Assembly (NCBI RefSeq): GCF_007004655.1
Contig: NZ_ML660090.1
Span: forward strand, 186,001-250,000
Source: Exilibacterium tricleocarpae
GTDB taxonomy: Bacteria > Pseudomonadota > Gammaproteobacteria > Pseudomonadales > Cellvibrionaceae
DNA: 64,000 nucleotides
Direction of reading: 5' to 3'
Part shown: one piece after another, positions 43,687 through 53,855 of the stretch
Position numbering within the stretch: the stretch's first letter is position 1
Layout: each line of letters opens with the position of its first letter
The notes under the pieces: model-generated
Told to the model about the DNA's origin: nothing
What the model saw: only the letters and a program-made list of their open reading frames with translations
The model's database searches: none
Position numbers and translations under genes: made by a program

Positions 43687-46143
43687 GTGGAAGCCCAAAC
43701 GACCTCGCCGCCGAACACAAAAACAGGGGCAGCGGCAGATCGAAAAGCGCAAAAGAAACGCCAGGGCATCGTTCTGGCGGTGATGTTGATGTTGAATATC
43801 GGCCTGGCTTACTGGGCCTATACCAAATGGGTTGTCGAGGCACAACAACAGCGACTGGATCGACTGACAGACTCCATAGGTCAGCAACTGGCAAGCAGGA
43901 CCGGAGAGCGGCTTACACAATTGCAGGCCGACATTGAACGCCTTGCCGCGCAGCCGGGTCTGGCACAGGCCCTGGCCGACAACAACGCGACAGCACTGCG
44001 GGTTTTTCGCAACGGCATAGGGCGAACCCTGGTCGATGCGATCGCCATCCGCTTCATTCCGCTGAATACCGCGGACGTGGACGCAAGCGGCGCAGTGCCG
44101 CTGCGCTTTGCCGAGCTGGATATGATCAACCGCGCTGAAAAACGCACGCCGGTGACACCTGAGGCCAGCAGCCTCGACGGCGCCTGGATTTTACACGCCG
44201 TTGCCCCGATACCTGCCGAGGCGGAAAAGCCGGTGGCGGGCACACTGTTTATCAGCCTTGGCAACGACAGCCTGCAGCCTTTGTTGAGCGAGACCGACAG
44301 CCATCTCGGCAAGGCTGAACTGATGCAGCAGTTTCCGCTCTCAGCCCCGAAAACCGTTGTCGCCATCGGCGCAGGCGACCTCGGCGCCGGCCAGGTACAC
44401 AGCGTCGCCGACACCCACTGGAAAATCCGCTTCACACCGGGCCCCGCCCTGGCGGAACAGGCCGCGGTCAATCCCCTGCCGTTGATTCTGGTACTGGCAC
44501 TGATAGCCGCCATCACCCTGGCCGGCAGCTATCAGCTGGCCAAACACCCCCGGCTGTTGCCGCCGTCCGCTGCCAGGCGACAGGCCGGGGCGACACCGGA
44601 TCCCGCCGCCGCGGCCAGCACCGGGGAGACACTCGCCGACACCATCGACCAGGATATTCTCGATATCGATGTGGCCGATGAGGATCGCGACCTGCTCGGG
44701 TTGCAGGAATCGTCCGCCACTGCCGGCGGCACCCAGCCCGACTCCGTAGCCTCGGGTGCCCAAACCAAGGATATACCGGCGGCGATCTTTCGGGCCTACG
44801 ACATCCGCGGTGTTGTAGGCACTGAACTCACCGCTGAGCTGGCGGAGTTTATCGGCCGCGCCACAGCCAGCGAAGCGCTGGACCGGGGGGAGACAGCGCT
44901 GCTGGTGGGACGCGACGGCCGCAGCCACAGCCCGGAGCTGACCGCCAGCCTGATCAAAGGCATTCTCAGCACCGGCTGCAACGTCATCAACATCGGTCTG
45001 GTGCCGACACCGGTGCTCTACTACGCCACCTGTGAGACGGGCACCACCAACAGCGGTGTTATGGTAACCGCAAGCCACAATGCGGCCGAGTACAACGGTT
45101 TCAAACTGGTGCTGGGCGGCGGCGCTCTCGCCGACGATGATATTCAGCAACTGCGCTCGCGCATCCTGCGCCGGGATTTCCACTCGGGGCAGGGCAGCGA
45201 AGAGCAGCGGGACATAACCGCAGAGTATATCGACAGGATTTTTTCCGATGTAGCGCTGGCGGGAGAGATATCGATTGTCATCGATGCCGGCAACGGCGCC
45301 ACCAGCGAGGTGGCGCCGGCGCTGTTCGAAGAGCTGGGCTGCGATGTCATTCCCCTGCACTGCAAAATCGACGGCAGTTTCCCGAACCACGATCCGGACC
45401 CCACCCGGCCCGAAAACCTGGCCGACCTGATCGACAAGGTGCGCCAGAGCAACGCCGACATCGGGGTCGCCTTCGACGGCGACGGCGACCGCATCATGGC
45501 CGTTACCCCAAAGGGCGAAATTATCTGGCCCGATCGCCTGTTGATGCTGTTCGCCAAAGATATCGTGTCCCGCTGTCCGGGCGCGGATGTCATTTTCGAT
45601 GTCAAATGCACGCGGCAGCTCAACGGCCTGATTACCAGCTACGGCGGGCGACCGGTCATATGGAAGTCCGGCCACTCGCATATGAAAGCCAAAATGCTGG
45701 AGAGCGACGCCATGCTCGGCGGCGAGTTCTCCGGCCATATCTTTATCAAAGACCGCTGGTACGGCTTCGACGACGGCATGTACGCAGCGGCGCGCCTGAT
45801 AGAAATCATGAGCCTGCGCGACCAGGACCTGGACACCATTTTCGCCGGCTTCCCGGCACTGCCGGCGACGCCGGAAATTCGTATCCCGACGGATGAGGAG
45901 AAAAAGTTTCCCCTGATTCGCGCGCTGGTCAGTCAGGGGGACTTCCAAAACGGCAAGATCACCACCGTCGACGGCCTGCGGGTGGATTATGAAAAGAGCT
46001 GGGGACTGGTCCGCGCATCGAATACCGCCGCTGCCATCACCCTGCGTTTTGAGGGCGAGACAGAAGAAGACATTCGCCAGGTACAAAAGGTTTTCAAGCG
46101 AGAGCTGCTCAAACTCGATGCCGATCTGGCACTAAACTTTTAA
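43687..46143 (+). CDS. algC: Membrane-anchored phosphomannomutase/phosphoglucomutase AlgC, long form
   Basis: Interconverts hexose 6- and 1-phosphates for alginate, LPS and other exopolysaccharide precursors. It has 818 residues, against 463 for the classical enzyme. Residues 28-47 and about 262-282 are membrane helices enclosing a periplasmic sensor-like domain. An acidic, disordered linker leads to the mutase core (about 360-818) with FRAYDIRGVVG, the phosphoserine Ser463 in TASHN, and DGDGDR (597-602). The GTG start has AAAGGAAA upstream. Long AlgC forms are known in Pseudomonas. Confidence 0.95.
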   Translation: MEAQTTSPPNTKTGAAADRKAQKKRQGIVLAVMLMLNIGLAYWAYTKWVVEAQQQRLDRLTDSIGQQLASRTGERLTQLQADIERLAAQPGLAQALADNNATALRVFRNGIGRTLVDAIAIRFIPLNTADVDASGAVPLRFAELDMINRAEKRTPVTPEASSLDGAWILHAVAPIPAEAEKPVAGTLFISLGNDSLQPLLSETDSHLGKAELMQQFPLSAPKTVVAIGAGDLGAGQVHSVADTHWKIRFTPGPALAEQAAVNPLPLILVLALIAAITLAGSYQLAKHPRLLPPSAARRQAGATPDPAAAASTGETLADTIDQDILDIDVADEDRDLLGLQESSATAGGTQPDSVASGAQTKDIPAAIFRAYDIRGVVGTELTAELAEFIGRATASEALDRGETALLVGRDGRSHSPELTASLIKGILSTGCNVINIGLVPTPVLYYATCETGTTNSGVMVTASHNAAEYNGFKLVLGGGALADDDIQQLRSRILRRDFHSGQGSEEQRDITAEYIDRIFSDVALAGEISIVIDAGNGATSEVAPALFEELGCDVIPLHCKIDGSFPNHDPDPTRPENLADLIDKVRQSNADIGVAFDGDGDRIMAVTPKGEIIWPDRLLMLFAKDIVSRCPGADVIFDVKCTRQLNGLITSYGGRPVIWKSGHSHMKAKMLESDAMLGGEFSGHIFIKDRWYGFDDGMYAAARLIEIMSLRDQDLDTIFAGFPALPATPEIRIPTDEEKKFPLIRALVSQGDFQNGKITTVDGLRVDYEKSWGLVRASNTAAAITLRFEGETEEDIRQVQKVFKRELLKLDADLALNF

Positions 46144-46188
46144 CGCCCGTGGCATACATCTGACATAGGTGTCAAATACAACTGCTAA

Positions 46189-47112
<924 letters not shown>

Positions 47113-47564
47113 AAGCGGTTGCCAAGCGCTGCAGGCTTGGCACCAATAGCGAAAGGCTATCTGCCAAAGCGCCGGGGGCTTTTTGTAAAACCGCTGAAGG
47201 CTGTCTATCAAACCGCTGAAGGCTCTCTATCAAACCGCCGAAGGCTCTTAATAAAACCGCTGAAGGCTGTCGATCAAACCGCTGAAGGCTCTCTATCAAA
47301 CCGCTGAAGGCTCTCTATCAAACCGCTGAAGGCTCCCTATCAAACCGCTGAAGGCTCTTTTTGACCGGAAATCTCAGAATTCACTGTCGCTAATTGTTGA
47401 AGCAGCGCACAGATGTGGATAGGATAGAGGGCTTGTGTAAACAGGTGATAGAGCTTGTCAGCCAGCATCCAGCAACTCTTGGAGTCACCTGCTGCACGGC
47501 ACGAACCGGTGATGCTGATACCAATCCGATGCGATTTGATCCGCAGGTCGACCAATAATAAATC
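47113..47564. other. 452-bp intergenic region, argB-slmA
   Basis: Contains the 22-bp x 8 array (47188-47363). The remaining 200 bp upstream of slmA have no convincing gene. A minus-strand frame of 87 codons at 47340-47603 overlaps the array and the slmA start and lacks recognisable features. Confidence 0.6.
47188..47363. repeat. 22-bp x 8 tandem repeat between argB and slmA
   Basis: Eight units begin exactly every 22 bp at 47188, 47210, 47232, 47254, 47276, 47298, 47320 and 47342. The core AAACCGCTGAAGGCT is nearly invariant; the remaining seven bases vary (for example CTCTATC or GTCTATC). There are no spacers, so it is not CRISPR. The period is not a multiple of three. Confidence 0.95.
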
Positions 47565-48179
47565 ATGAACAAAGCGAGCCATAAAGTTTCCCGCCGCCAG
47601 CAAATTCTCGAAGCTTTAGCGCATATGTTGGAAGCCTGCCCCGGCGCACGTATCACCACCGCCGCCCTGGCAAAACAGGTGGGCGTTTCGGAGGCGGCGC
47701 TCTACCGGCACTTTCCCAGCAAATCAAAAATGTTCGAAGGGCTCATCGAATTTATCGAAGACACGATTTTTTCCCGTATCAACTTGATCATGTCGGAAGA
47801 ACCCGGAGCCATAGATCGGTGCCAGAAGATTTTACTCCTGCTACTGACATTTACCGAGCGCAACCCCGGCATTACCCGCATCCTTACCGGCGACGCCCTG
47901 GCGGGCGAGACCGAGCGCCTGCGCACGCGCGTGATGCAACTGTTCGACCGGCTGGAGACACAACTGAAACAGATTTTGAGGGAGGCGGAAATTCGCGAAG
48001 GTATACGCCCGAGCCTGCCGATTACCGCCGCCGCCAGTCTGCTTATGGCCACTGCCGAGGGTCGTATCGCACAGTTCGTGCGCAGCGAATTCACTCGCAT
48101 GCCGACCGAGCACTGGGAGGATCAGTGGCCGGTATTGGTGCAGGGTTTTTTGCGCGAAGAGTTACAACCATTGAATTGA
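47565..48179 (+). CDS. slmA: Nucleoid occlusion factor SlmA
   Basis: TetR-like DNA-binding protein that blocks FtsZ ring assembly over the nucleoid. It has 204 residues. The N-terminal HTH is [36 protein letters not shown] near 30-65, preceded by [14 protein letters not shown]. The C-terminal helical domain ends with [16 protein letters not shown]. coli SlmA is 198 residues. The argB-slmA-pyrE neighbourhood is common in gammaproteobacteria and supports the call over a generic TetR regulator. Confidence 0.93.
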   Translation: MNKASHKVSRRQQILEALAHMLEACPGARITTAALAKQVGVSEAALYRHFPSKSKMFEGLIEFIEDTIFSRINLIMSEEPGAIDRCQKILLLLLTFTERNPGITRILTGDALAGETERLRTRVMQLFDRLETQLKQILREAEIREGIRPSLPITAAASLLMATAEGRIAQFVRSEFTRMPTEHWEDQWPVLVQGFLREELQPLN

Positions 48180-48219
48180 GACCAACGCCGGCAGGCCGCG
48201 ACTCAACCGAGTCAGCTCC

Positions 48220-48906
48220 CTAATTCACCGCAATCTCTTTGAAGCGTTCAATATCGCGGTCATATTTGGCCGCCACCTCATCGTACTCCGCCTCGCGCTG
48301 GATCACCTGGGCTTTGGTGTGCTCGAGTTCGCTTTTCAGATTGCGGATATTGGTCAACAGCGACTGCGGGATGAAACGCCCGGCACGCTCCAGATTGGCA
48401 GCCCGTGACTGATGGGTTTCCAGTTCTTCGCGCAAGCCGGTGATGTTGGTGCGCAGCAGCGACATATTGGCATTCAACTGTCCCAGCTTGCGCTCCTTGG
48501 CAGCCTCGATGTCACCGACAGTACTGTAGCGCCGACGCAGGGATTTATCCCAGCGCGCCAAGGCCTCCTGCTCTACACGCACCTTTTCTCGTTGTGCCGC
48601 CTCTTCCTTGGACACTGCGGGTTGGACGACCTTCACCACCTCGCCCGAGCGATTCAGCACCTCATAACCCTTTTGCGCAAATTCGGGCGGGATAAAGTGG
48701 TTAATGACTTTTACACCGTCCTCATTCACATAGCGATAGATAAAAATCTCCGCCACGGCCGCGCCGGCTGCGACACAACCCAATATAGCGATAAAAACGA
48801 TACGACACGCCGCTTTAGGAGACGGTGTTTTTGGAAACAGTGTTTTTGGAAACATAGTTTTCAAGCAGGTTTCTGGCAACATTTCTGACAGCTTAGCTTT
48901 CACCAT
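48220..48906 (-). CDS. DUF4124-domain exported protein with coiled coil
   Basis: About 228 residues if started at the ATG at 48906. The start is uncertain: in-frame ATGs also occur at 48882 and 48855 and none has a good ribosome site. A hydrophobic signal segment (VFIAILGCVAAGAAVAE) is followed by a DUF4124-type motif, YRYVNEDGVKVINHFIPPE. The second half is a charged coiled coil (about 115-225). Before the signal segment the frame reads through a 15-bp repeat encoding PKTxx units. It converges with slmA and follows pyrE. Confidence 0.8.
   Translation of the reverse strand: MVKAKLSEMLPETCLKTMFPKTLFPKTPSPKAACRIVFIAILGCVAAGAAVAEIFIYRYVNEDGVKVINHFIPPEFAQKGYEVLNRSGEVVKVVQPAVSKEEAAQREKVRVEQEALARWDKSLRRRYSTVGDIEAAKERKLGQLNANMSLLRTNITGLREELETHQSRAANLERAGRFIPQSLLTNIRNLKSELEHTKAQVIQREAEYDEVAAKYDRDIERFKEIAVN
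48812..48886 (-). repeat. 15-bp x 5 tandem repeat in the DUF4124 gene leader
   Basis: Five phased units (48812, 48827, 48842, 48857, 48872). Two central ones, GTTTTTGGAAACAGT and GTTTTTGGAAACATA, differ only at their ends. In the gene frame they encode PKTPS, PKTLF, PKTMF-type pentapeptides ahead of the signal segment. Confidence 0.8.
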
Positions 48907-48961
48907 GGTTAATCGGTCCCGCAGAATACTCAGGACCCCGGACACAAACGTTACAATCCGT

Positions 48962-49606
48962 TTAATCGACGCCATAGGCAGCCCGATATTGACGTATCGC
49001 GGCCAGGTTGGCGGCCTGATCACCCTGCTCCTCCAGGTAAGCGAGAATATGCCCGAGATCGATAATACTCACCACCGGAACACCGTACTCCTGCTCCACC
49101 TCCTGAATGGCCGACAGCGCTTGTTTGCCCCGCTCCTGGCGGTTTAGACCAATAAGCACCGCCGCGGGTTCAGCACCGGCGGCAGAAATTATGGACATCA
49201 CCTCGCGCACCGCAGTTCCCGCGGTAATGACATCATCGACGATCAACACCCGCCCGCGCAGCGGTGCCCCCACCAGCGTGCCGCCCTCGCCGTGGTCCTT
49301 GGCCTCTTTGCGGTTGAAGCAATAGGGCAGGTCGCGGGCGTGGTGGTCGGCCAGGGCCACGGCGGTGGCAGCAGCCAGAGGTATGCCTTTGTAGGCAGGC
49401 CCGAACACCATATCGAAGTCAACCCCGGCGGCGCACACGGCAGCGGCGTAATGGCGCCCCAGTTGCGCCAGCGCAGCCCCCGTTTGAAAGCGCCCGGCAT
49501 TGAAGAAATAAGGACTCAAGCGACCCGATTTGAGCGTGAACTCACCAAAACCCAGGGCCTGATGGCGAATGGCCAGGCGGATAAAATCGCGCTGGTACTG
49601 CTGCAT
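48962..49606 (-). CDS. pyrE: Orotate phosphoribosyltransferase PyrE
   Basis: Adds phosphoribose to orotate in pyrimidine synthesis. It has 214 residues from the ATG at 49606, beginning [29 protein letters not shown] with GGACA upstream; an eight-codon longer frame is less likely. The PRPP-binding loop [14 protein letters not shown] is near 120-133, and the [11 protein letters not shown] and [13 protein letters not shown] segments match the family. It lies between the DUF4124 gene and divergent crc. Confidence 0.97.
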   Translation of the reverse strand: MQQYQRDFIRLAIRHQALGFGEFTLKSGRLSPYFFNAGRFQTGAALAQLGRHYAAAVCAAGVDFDMVFGPAYKGIPLAAATAVALADHHARDLPYCFNRKEAKDHGEGGTLVGAPLRGRVLIVDDVITAGTAVREVMSIISAAGAEPAAVLIGLNRQERGKQALSAIQEVEQEYGVPVVSIIDLGHILAYLEEQGDQAANLAAIRQYRAAYGVD

Positions 49607-49854
49607 GGCAATGTCCTGTCGATCGTCCAAATATTACCCATGTAGTTTAGCGTCGGAGAAGATGTTTCCCGCAGCCGCTACACTTGTGCCGGTTGCATTC
49701 GCTTACCCTAATTCAAACGGCCGCCGCAAGCAGTGACAAAGGTCACTAATAATTTGCCTATGTCTTCAAAACCAACTAAATACCTCTAACCACAAACTGC
49801 GATAACGGTAGAAACTAAAGTTGCTTTGCAAGCGCGCCACAGCTAACAAAAAAG

Positions 49855-49872
49855 TATAAAGCCCGGTATCAT
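49855..49872 (+). promoter_or_regulatory. Possible crc promoter region
   Basis: TATAAA and TATCAT hexamers lie 30-45 bp upstream of the crc start. Spacing to a weak TAACAA-like -35 is 17 bp for the second. Sequence match only; low confidence. Confidence 0.25.
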
Positions 49873-49898
49873 ACACAGTCCGTTAACAAGGGGCTAAT

Positions 49899-50678
49899 AT
49901 GAGAATTATCAGTCTCAGCGTCGACGGCATCCATCAAGCTGCCCAACGCGGTCTTTTCGATTGGATAGCCAGCCAGGACGCAGACATTATTTGCCTTCAG
50001 GACTTGCGTGCCCTGGAGTACGAACTGGATGATCCCGTCTTTCATCCAGAGGGCTACAATGCCTATTTTTTCGACTCGGGCAAACAGCACCATAATGGCG
50101 TCGCCATCTACAGTCGCTACCAGCCGAAGGCCCTTATCTACGGTATGGGATTCTCCAGCGGCGTGGACATGGACGGGCGCTACCTGCAAGCGGATTTTGA
50201 TCGCCTCAGTGTCGGCTCGCTGCTGGCACCGAACGCTTTCGACCAGCCCGACCCGGAACAGGCCCAGGCAACCAAAGACGCTTTTTTCGACGACCTTCAG
50301 GCGCACCTCAACAAGATCACCCGCAAGCGCCGCGACTATATCTTCTGCGGTAATTGGGCCACCACCCATAACCGCCAGGACGTCCAGGACTGGGAAAACA
50401 ACCAGCACAGCCCCGGCTGCCTGCCTCACGAACAAAAGTGGATGGACCAACTGTTCACGCAGTTGGGTTACAGCGACGCGTTCCGGCGAGTCATAAAAGA
50501 CGGTGACGAATACACCTGGTGGCCGAGCAACGAAGTCGGCCGCGGCGATGGCCGGCGCGTCGACTACCAGGTTATCTCGTCAGCGTTGCGCAGCCGCGTT
50601 GAGTACGGTGCCATTTATAAAAACCAGGTATTCTCGAGCCACCTGCCGGTCATCATGGACTACGACATCGAGCTGTAA
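49899..50678 (+). CDS. crc: Catabolite repression control protein Crc
   Basis: Exonuclease-III-fold protein of 259 residues that acts with Hfq to repress translation of catabolic mRNAs in Pseudomonas. It keeps the fold but lacks nuclease residues: the N-terminal NxNG motif is SVDG, the GDxN motif is GNWATTH, and the terminal SDHxP is SSHLP. These substitutions distinguish Crc from ExoA. It is divergent from pyrE, exactly as in Pseudomonas. ATG start with AAGGGG upstream. Confidence 0.95.
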   Translation: MRIISLSVDGIHQAAQRGLFDWIASQDADIICLQDLRALEYELDDPVFHPEGYNAYFFDSGKQHHNGVAIYSRYQPKALIYGMGFSSGVDMDGRYLQADFDRLSVGSLLAPNAFDQPDPEQAQATKDAFFDDLQAHLNKITRKRRDYIFCGNWATTHNRQDVQDWENNQHSPGCLPHEQKWMDQLFTQLGYSDAFRRVIKDGDEYTWWPSNEVGRGDGRRVDYQVISSALRSRVEYGAIYKNQVFSSHLPVIMDYDIEL

Positions 50679-50721
50679 GCGCCGCTGGCAGCGGGTCGAC
50701 GTCTACATCTGCGTGCCGACC

Positions 50722-51438
50722 TCACGCCAGCGCCTCTCTCTGCAGCCGGTTCAATTCCACGATGCCCTGCTTTGCCAAACCAAACATGGCGGCAAATTCC
50801 GCCTCACTGAACGGATCGGCCTCGGCGGTGCCCTGGATCTCGACGATGGCGCCGTTTTCCGCCATCACGATATTCATATCGGTCTGGGCGTTGGAGTCTT
50901 CCAGGTAATCCAGGTCCAGCACCGGCTGGCCCTCATACAGGCCCACGGACACCGAGGCGATCAGGGTCTTCAACGGATCGGCCGGTACCAGTTTGTCCCG
51001 CTGCATCTGCCCGAGCGCATCGGCCAGTGCGACACAGGCTCCGGTAATAGCCGCGGTGCGGGTGCCACCGTCGGCCTGAATAACATCACAATCGATGGTG
51101 ACCGTGTTTTCACCCAGCGCCTCCAGGTCGACCGCCGCCCGCAGCGAGCGGCCGATCAGGCGCTGAATCTCCACCGTGCGCCCCCCCTGTTTGCCACGGG
51201 CCGCTTCGCGGTTCATACGCGAGCCGGTGGAGCGCGGCAACATGCCGTACTCGGCGGTAATCCAGCCCCGGCCTTCACCGCGCAGGAAGCGCGGCACCCC
51301 GCTGTCCACACTGGCCGTGCAGATCACCCGGGTCTCGCCGAATTCCACCAGCACCGAGCCCTCCGCGTGTTTAGTGTAGTGACGGGTAAGGCGAATATCT
51401 CTGAGTTGGTCGAAGTTGCGGCCGCTGGGTCTTTGCAT
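50722..51438 (-). CDS. rph: Ribonuclease PH
   Basis: Phosphorolytic 3' exonuclease that trims tRNA precursors. It has 238 residues from [13 protein letters not shown] at 51438. Family motifs are [31 protein letters not shown], the RxxR-type [20 protein letters not shown] and the catalytic [27 protein letters not shown], with the conserved Asp, follows. Convergent with crc and divergent from yicC; the same order as in Pseudomonas. Confidence 0.97.
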   Translation of the reverse strand: MQRPSGRNFDQLRDIRLTRHYTKHAEGSVLVEFGETRVICTASVDSGVPRFLRGEGRGWITAEYGMLPRSTGSRMNREAARGKQGGRTVEIQRLIGRSLRAAVDLEALGENTVTIDCDVIQADGGTRTAAITGACVALADALGQMQRDKLVPADPLKTLIASVSVGLYEGQPVLDLDYLEDSNAQTDMNIVMAENGAIVEIQGTAEADPFSEAEFAAMFGLAKQGIVELNRLQREALA

Positions 51439-51849
51439 CTTTATTCCTGCTGGTTGGTTCTGCTGGTAGAGGAGAAAGGGCACCGATTATACCCGACCTG
51501 GATGTTGGATATAGCAACCTTTGCCACATAAAAACCTGTGATACCATTATGTCGGCTGACACCCGTAACGGACGGCTGTTGGAAACCGGGTAGCCATATC
51601 TGCCGGCGGCAGCAGCCGAAAAAAACGGGTAATATCGTGCAAAGAAGCATCTCGGCAGACAGTACCATGGGATGAAAGGCACCAGTGGTAGACAGCGTTT
51701 TGAGAGCAAGCGCCTTGGTAGAAAACACATTGGTAGCACATTAGTAGAAAGCACATTGGCAGAAAGCACAGCCAACGTAAGAAACACCGCAAATAAGAAG
51801 CACCGCCGACAAACAAAAAGCAATACCAATAAAAAACAGGATCGACAGT
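51439..51849. other. 411-bp divergent intergenic region, rph-yicC
   Basis: No gene. It contains the degenerate repeat at 51714-51769 and an A-rich run up to yicC. The rph and yicC promoters must lie here; I cannot place them confidently. Confidence 0.5.
51714..51769. repeat. 15-bp degenerate tandem repeat upstream of yicC
   Basis: Units CTTGGTAGAAAACAC, an 11-base short copy, ATTAGTAGAAAGCAC and ATTGGCAGAAAGCAC. Full units are 15 bp with two to four differences; the second is shortened by four. Confidence 0.65.
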
Positions 51850-53371
<1,522 letters not shown>

Positions 53372-53453
53372 CAGATCATTTTGCGTACACTGGCCGACTT
53401 TTTAAATCTGACGCATAATGCCGGTAGCGGCCGCTTGGACTTGGGCACTCTTG

Positions 53454-53475
53454 ATTGATCGCCAGCGCGATCAAT
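53454..53475. other. Hairpin between gmk and rpoZ
   Basis: Perfect nine-base arms ATTGATCGC and GCGATCAAT with a CAGC loop, followed by further TGATCAATTG dyads. It lies 83 bp after gmk and has no T-run. Either a weak terminator or part of the rpoZ upstream region. Confidence 0.4.
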
Positions 53476-53582
53476 TGATCAATTGTCAGGCCAGCTCGAT
53501 AAATGATGAGTGGAGCTGCTCGATGAATTAGCGTGTTTCAACCAGCCGGCAACCCCGAACCGAGAACTTACTGGAACCCCCT

Positions 53583-53834
53583 ATGGCGCGTATTACCGTT
53601 GAAGACTGTCTGGACCATGTTGATAACCGTTTCGAACTCGTCATCGTAGGCAGCAAACGCGCCCGCCAGATCGCCGTCGGCGGCAAAGACCCCCTGGTCG
53701 ATGAAGAAAATGACAAGCCCACGGTAATCGCCCTGCGCGAAATCGAACAGGGCCTGGTCGACGCCAGCATCCTGGCCCAGACCGACGACGACCAGGAAAG
53801 CATGGGAATGCCGGAATCCCGGCCCGAAGAGTAA
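53583..53834 (+). CDS. rpoZ: RNA polymerase omega subunit RpoZ
   Basis: Helps assemble RNA polymerase and forms part of a ppGpp site in E. coli. It has 83 residues: [20 protein letters not shown] start, ASKRARQI-type segment ([13 protein letters not shown]) and [13 protein letters not shown]. The acidic C-terminal tail is variable in the family. It lies 21 bp upstream of spoT, which makes the alarmone synthetase. Confidence 0.98.
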   Translation: MARITVEDCLDHVDNRFELVIVGSKRARQIAVGGKDPLVDEENDKPTVIALREIEQGLVDASILAQTDDDQESMGMPESRPEE

Positions 53835-53855
53835 CCCCATTGAAGGAGGACGCCA

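Noticed and set aside
44341-46086. A 581-codon minus-strand frame opposite algC
   Set aside because: Antisense shadow of the mutase core, without recognisable domains or a ribosome site.
47188-47363. CRISPR array
   Set aside because: Units are contiguous, with no unique spacers, and no cas genes are present.
47340-47603. Minus-strand gene of 87 codons before slmA
   Set aside because: It overlaps both the 22-bp array and the slmA start, has no ribosome site and shows no recognised motif.
50503-51531. Long plus-strand frame opposite rph
   Set aside because: RNase PH on the minus strand has all its motifs, and the opposite frame has none.
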